Below, piece after piece: positions 32,546 to 35,120 of a stretch of DNA of 35,120 nucleotides (positions within the stretch are counted from its first letter, which is position 1; each line of letters begins with the position of its first letter). A model generated the notes under the pieces. The model did not search any database. It was not told where the DNA came from and saw only the letters and a list, made by a program, of their open reading frames with translations. A program made the position numbers and the translations under genes. Where the stretch lies: assembly GCA_017398585.1 (NCBI GenBank), contig JAFQFS010000178.1:1-35120 (forward strand), given 5' to 3'. Source of the stretch: Clostridia bacterium (GTDB taxonomy: Bacteria > Bacillota > Clostridia > Oscillospirales > CAG-272).

Positions 32546-33838
32546 ATGACTTACAACAAGAAATCCGTTGAAGATATCGACGTTGCCGGCAAGAAAGTCC
32601 TCGTAAGATGCGACTTCAACGTTCCGGTTAAGGATGGCGTTATCACCGACGACAAGCGTATTGTCGGCGCTATGAAGACCATCGAATACCTCGTAGCTCA
32701 GGGCGCAAAGGTTATCCTCTGCTCTCACATGGGCAGACCCCACAACGTTCTCGACGAAAAGCTCAAGCTCGACAAGAAGGAAATCAAGAAGATCGAAGCT
32801 CTCCCGGCAGAAGAACAGGAAGCTGCAAAGGCTGCTGCTCTCGAAAAGGGCGCTAAGGATATCACCAAGCTCTCCCTGGGGATCGTTGCTGACGACCTCA
32901 CCAAAAAGGGTATCCCGGTTACCCTCGCTGCAGACGTTATCGGTCCCGACGCACAGGCTAAGGCTGCTGCTCTGAAGGACGGCGAAGTTATGCTTCTCGA
33001 AAACGTTCGTTTCCACGCTGCAGAAGAAAAGAACGATCCCGAATTCGCAAAGGCTCTCGCATCCCTTGCTGAAATCTATGTAAACGACGCATTCGGTACC
33101 GCTCACCGTGCACACGGTTCCACCGCAGGTGTTGCTGATTACCTCCCTGCAGTTTGCGGTTACCTCATCCAGAAGGAAATCGACGTTATGGGCAAGGCCC
33201 TCGACGACCCGAAGAGACCCTTCGTAGCAATCCTCGGCGGCGCTAAGGTTTCCGATAAGATCGGCGTTATCAACAACCTCATCGAAAAGGTTGATACCCT
33301 CATCATCGGCGGCGGTATGGCATATACCTTCTTCCGCGCTCTCGGCAACCCGATCGGTACCTCCATCTGCGAAGACGACAAGCTCGAACTCGCTCTCGAA
33401 CTCCTCGCTAAGGCAAAGGATAAGGGCGTAAACTTCCTCCTCCCCGTTGACAACGTCATCGCTCGCGAATACAAGGAAGACGCTACCTTCATGCGCATCT
33501 ACTCCGACTCCATTCCGGACGGCTGGATGGGGCTCGACATCGGCGAAAAGACTCAGGAACTCTACTCCAAGAGCATCGCAGGTGCAGGCACTGTTGTATG
33601 GAACGGCCCGATGGGCGTTTCCGAATGGGACAACTTCGCAGGCGGTACCCGCGCAGTTGCAAAGGCTGTTGCTGAATCCGGCGCAATCTCCATCATCGGC
33701 GGCGGCGACTCCGCAGCAGCAGTTGAACAGCTCGGCTACGCAGATAAGATGACCCACATCTCCACCGGCGGCGGCGCATCCCTCGAATTCCTCGAAGGTC
33801 TCGAACTCCCCGGCATCGCTTGCCTTCTCGACAAGTAA
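32546..33838 (+). CDS. pgk: Phosphoglycerate kinase
   Basis: A 430-residue glycolytic enzyme that transfers the phosphate of 1,3-bisphosphoglycerate to ADP. Family hallmarks are [10 protein letters not shown] (about 18-27), SHMGRP (60-65), [10 protein letters not shown], the [11 protein letters not shown] block, [13 protein letters not shown] and [14 protein letters not shown]. The start at 32546 follows AAAGGGATC. Residues about 72-106 are a charged, Lys/Glu/Ala-rich insertion after the GRP motif, making the protein longer than the usual 390-400 residues. Codon use is strongly biased, consistent with high expression. tpiA follows on the same strand after a long gap; gapA, often upstream, is not there. 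Confidence 0.98.
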   Translation: MTYNKKSVEDIDVAGKKVLVRCDFNVPVKDGVITDDKRIVGAMKTIEYLVAQGAKVILCSHMGRPHNVLDEKLKLDKKEIKKIEALPAEEQEAAKAAALEKGAKDITKLSLGIVADDLTKKGIPVTLAADVIGPDAQAKAAALKDGEVMLLENVRFHAAEEKNDPEFAKALASLAEIYVNDAFGTAHRAHGSTAGVADYLPAVCGYLIQKEIDVMGKALDDPKRPFVAILGGAKVSDKIGVINNLIEKVDTLIIGGGMAYTFFRALGNPIGTSICEDDKLELALELLAKAKDKGVNFLLPVDNVIAREYKEDATFMRIYSDSIPDGWMGLDIGEKTQELYSKSIAGAGTVVWNGPMGVSEWDNFAGGTRAVAKAVAESGAISIIGGGDSAAAVEQLGYADKMTHISTGGGASLEFLEGLELPGIACLLDK

Positions 33839-33844
33839 TTAATC

Positions 33845-33920
33845 AAATATAGTTTTGCGGGGGAGGCACTTTTCGAGAAAAGTACCTCCCCCGCGCCCCC
33901 TCCTCCAAAGCTTTCCATCT
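33845..33920 (+). repeat. Dispersed stem-loop repeat, copy R6
   Basis: Starts at the pgk stop codon with the box TTAATCAAATATAGTTTTGC. It continues with an 18-bp stem with one mismatch (33857-33874 with 33877-33894) and a diverged tail, GCCCCCTCCTCCAAAGCTTTCC. Same orientation as the other copies relative to the upstream gene. Confidence 0.85.
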
Positions 33921-34296
33921 GAAAAGACGGACAAAGCGAGTGCAGACCGAAGATCCAAGCCAAACGTCCCCTGCATAAACCCAACTCCACCCTTGTCCCG
34001 CGGTCAGCGCATAATCCACGCAACCCTTCCGCCGGAACAAGCGTGTCGGTTTTTGTCCCGACCACTCAGCTTCAGAAGCGCAAGGAGAATCCAAGGGGGA
34101 ACTGGAGACACTCCGTGTTTCCTTTGGCGCGCGAGATCCCTAAGAGGCTTCGCGCGAAAGCCTCTTAGGCGCCCGTCCCGCGCAGGGACATAAAATTTGA
34201 AAAACGCTTCAGCGTTTTTCTTCCTAATAAATCAAACGTAAAGTTTGGTATTCCCCATTTGATAGACATAAAGAAAATAACAAGAGGTATAGAAAA
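33921..34296 (+). other. Structured intergenic region between pgk and tpiA, possible ncRNA
   Basis: A long gap with no gene but with five hairpins in a row: GTCGG/CCGAC (34045-34062), a nested stem CCAAGG.../CCTTTGG with inner GGAG-ACA-CTCC (34091-34127), the 12-bp stem CCTAAGAGGCTT/AAGCCTCTTAGG (34139-34169), GTCCC/GGGAC (34175-34189) and GAAAAACGC-TTCA-GCGTTTTTC (34199-34220). The last could be a terminator. An untranslated RNA, a tpiA leader or a decayed repeat element are all possible. Confidence 0.5.
34199..34220 (+). terminator. Hairpin upstream of tpiA, terminator-like
   Basis: Perfect 9-bp stem GAAAAACGC-TTCA-GCGTTTTTC with a T-run in its 3' arm, 77 bases before the tpiA ATG. Confidence 0.6.
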
Positions 34297-35064
34297 ATGA
34301 AAAAGGAATCCCGCAAGGTAATCATCGCAGGCAACTGGAAGATGAACATGACCCCCAAGGCAGCTGCAGAAACCGCAGCAAAGACCGCTGAACTCACCGC
34401 CGGCAAGGACGGCTGTGAAGTTGTCCTCTGCGTACCGTTCGTAGACATCGCTGCCGCTATGGAAGCAACCAAGGGCACCAATGTAAAGATCGGCGCTCAG
34501 AACGTTCACTTCGAAAAGAAGGGCGCGTTCACCGGTGAAATCGCTGCGGATATGCTCGTTGAATGCGGCGTTGAATACGTTATCGTCGGCCACTCCGAAA
34601 GAAGACAGTACTTCGGCGAAACCGATACCACCGTTAACCTCCGTACCAAGGCTGCTCTCGACGCAGGCATGAAGGTCATCCTCTGCCTCGGCGAAGTCCT
34701 CGAAGAAAGACAGGCTGGCATCACCGAAGAAATCGTTGCTATGCAGACCAAGCTCGACCTCGCAGGTATCCCCGCTGAACAGATCGCTAACGTGATCATC
34801 GCATACGAACCCGTATGGGCGATCGGTACCGGTCTCACCGCTACTCCGGATCAGGCAGAAGAAGTATGCGCCCTCATCCGCGCAACCGTTGCAAAGCTCT
34901 ACGGCGATGCAGTCGCTGAAGCAATGACCATCCAGTACGGCGGCTCCATGAACGACGGCAACGCTGCTGAACTCCTCTCCAAGGTCAACGTAGACGGCGG
35001 CCTCATCGGCGGTGCGTCTCTCGTTCCCGAAAAGTTCGCAAAGATCGTAGACGCTGCTCAGTAA
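34297..35064 (+). CDS. tpiA: Triosephosphate isomerase
   Basis: A 255-residue TIM-barrel enzyme that interconverts dihydroxyacetone phosphate and glyceraldehyde-3-phosphate. Active-site residues are Lys15 (GNWKMN), His99 (VIVGHSERRQYFGE) and Glu171 (AYEPVWAIGTG). The phosphate-binding IQYGGSM and GLIGGASL segments are intact. Length is standard. AAGAGGTATAG lies upstream of the ATG. It follows pgk in the usual glycolytic order but across a 458-base gap, so it may have its own promoter, although no clear one was seen. Strong codon bias matches pgk. Confidence 0.98.
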   Translation: MKKESRKVIIAGNWKMNMTPKAAAETAAKTAELTAGKDGCEVVLCVPFVDIAAAMEATKGTNVKIGAQNVHFEKKGAFTGEIAADMLVECGVEYVIVGHSERRQYFGETDTTVNLRTKAALDAGMKVILCLGEVLEERQAGITEEIVAMQTKLDLAGIPAEQIANVIIAYEPVWAIGTGLTATPDQAEEVCALIRATVAKLYGDAVAEAMTIQYGGSMNDGNAAELLSKVNVDGGLIGGASLVPEKFAKIVDAAQ

Positions 35065-35068
35065 GTTA

Positions 35069-35120
35069 ATCAAATAGAGTTCTTCGGGGAAAACTTTTTT
35101 TAAAAAAAGTTTTCCCCGAA
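35069..35120 (+). repeat. Dispersed stem-loop repeat, copy R7 (cut by window edge)
   Basis: The box TTAATCAAATAGAGTTCTTC begins within a few bases of the tpiA stop and leads into a perfect 38-bp palindrome (left arm 35083-35101, right arm 35102-35120). The family tail, if present, lies beyond the window. Confidence 0.85.

Overview
The window looks like a piece of a chromosome from a Clostridia-type Firmicute, most likely a gut member of the Oscillospirales/Christensenellales kind. The evidence is strong sigma-A promoters (TTGACA-17-TATAAT), AGGAGG-type ribosome sites, Gram-positive surface proteins with C-terminal membrane anchors, lipoproteins, a UPF0371 protein, and a DUF5685/J-domain gene pair. 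Taxonomy is inferred from family content only. Most genes are GC-rich with C/G-ending codons. The segment from about 14.3 to 16.1 kb is clearly AT-richer and looks acquired.

Layout. 1-310: three tandem minus-strand promoters pointing off the left edge, with a leader box that suggests an rRNA operon just outside. 506-6151 (+): UPF0371 protein, a glycosidase-like TIM-barrel protein, prephenate dehydrogenase (tyrA) and a GH127-type glycosidase. 6192-8306 (-): DUF5685 protein, Cys-rich J-domain protein and a small membrane protein. 8558-13095 (+): two exported, membrane-anchored surface proteins, one with several carbohydrate-binding-like domains and one glycerophosphodiesterase. 13381-14237 (+): rplM-rpsI. 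14.3-16.4 kb: AT-rich accessory block with a MerR/TipAS regulator under a 19-bp-spacer promoter, a repeat-bearing gap, a membrane-tethered XRE regulator and a small membrane protein. 16418-17532 (+): VanZ-like protein and GNAT acetyltransferase. 17568-24575 (-): pyroglutamyl peptidase, a heterodimeric ABC exporter preceded by a possible leader peptide, and a very large solute-binding lipoprotein. 24844-27264 (+): ECF sigma factor, an acidic single-pass membrane protein (candidate anti-sigma) and a small zinc-binding-type protein. 27401-27785 (-): tRNA-His, tRNA-Arg and tRNA-Gly from one promoter. 27875-31586 (-): lipid-anchored barnase-type ribonuclease and an M16C metallopeptidase. 31887-35064 (+): a small exported Cys-rich protein, then pgk and tpiA of glycolysis.

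The most striking non-coding signal is a dispersed repeat present at seven sites. Each copy is a long, nearly perfect GC-capped stem (GGGGGAAAACTTTTT type) placed just after a stop codon. At six sites it is followed by a conserved tail of the form CCCCTTTCAAAAAGCTTC; the seventh copy runs into the window edge. All copies have the same orientation relative to the upstream gene. The 458-bp pgk-tpiA gap also holds five further hairpins and may encode a structured RNA.

Other points for follow-up are the Arg-rich upstream ORF that abuts the ABC exporter, the barnase with all catalytic residues but no visible barstar, the solute-binding lipoprotein with a 330-residue extra N-terminal domain, and the sigma factor/acidic membrane protein pair.
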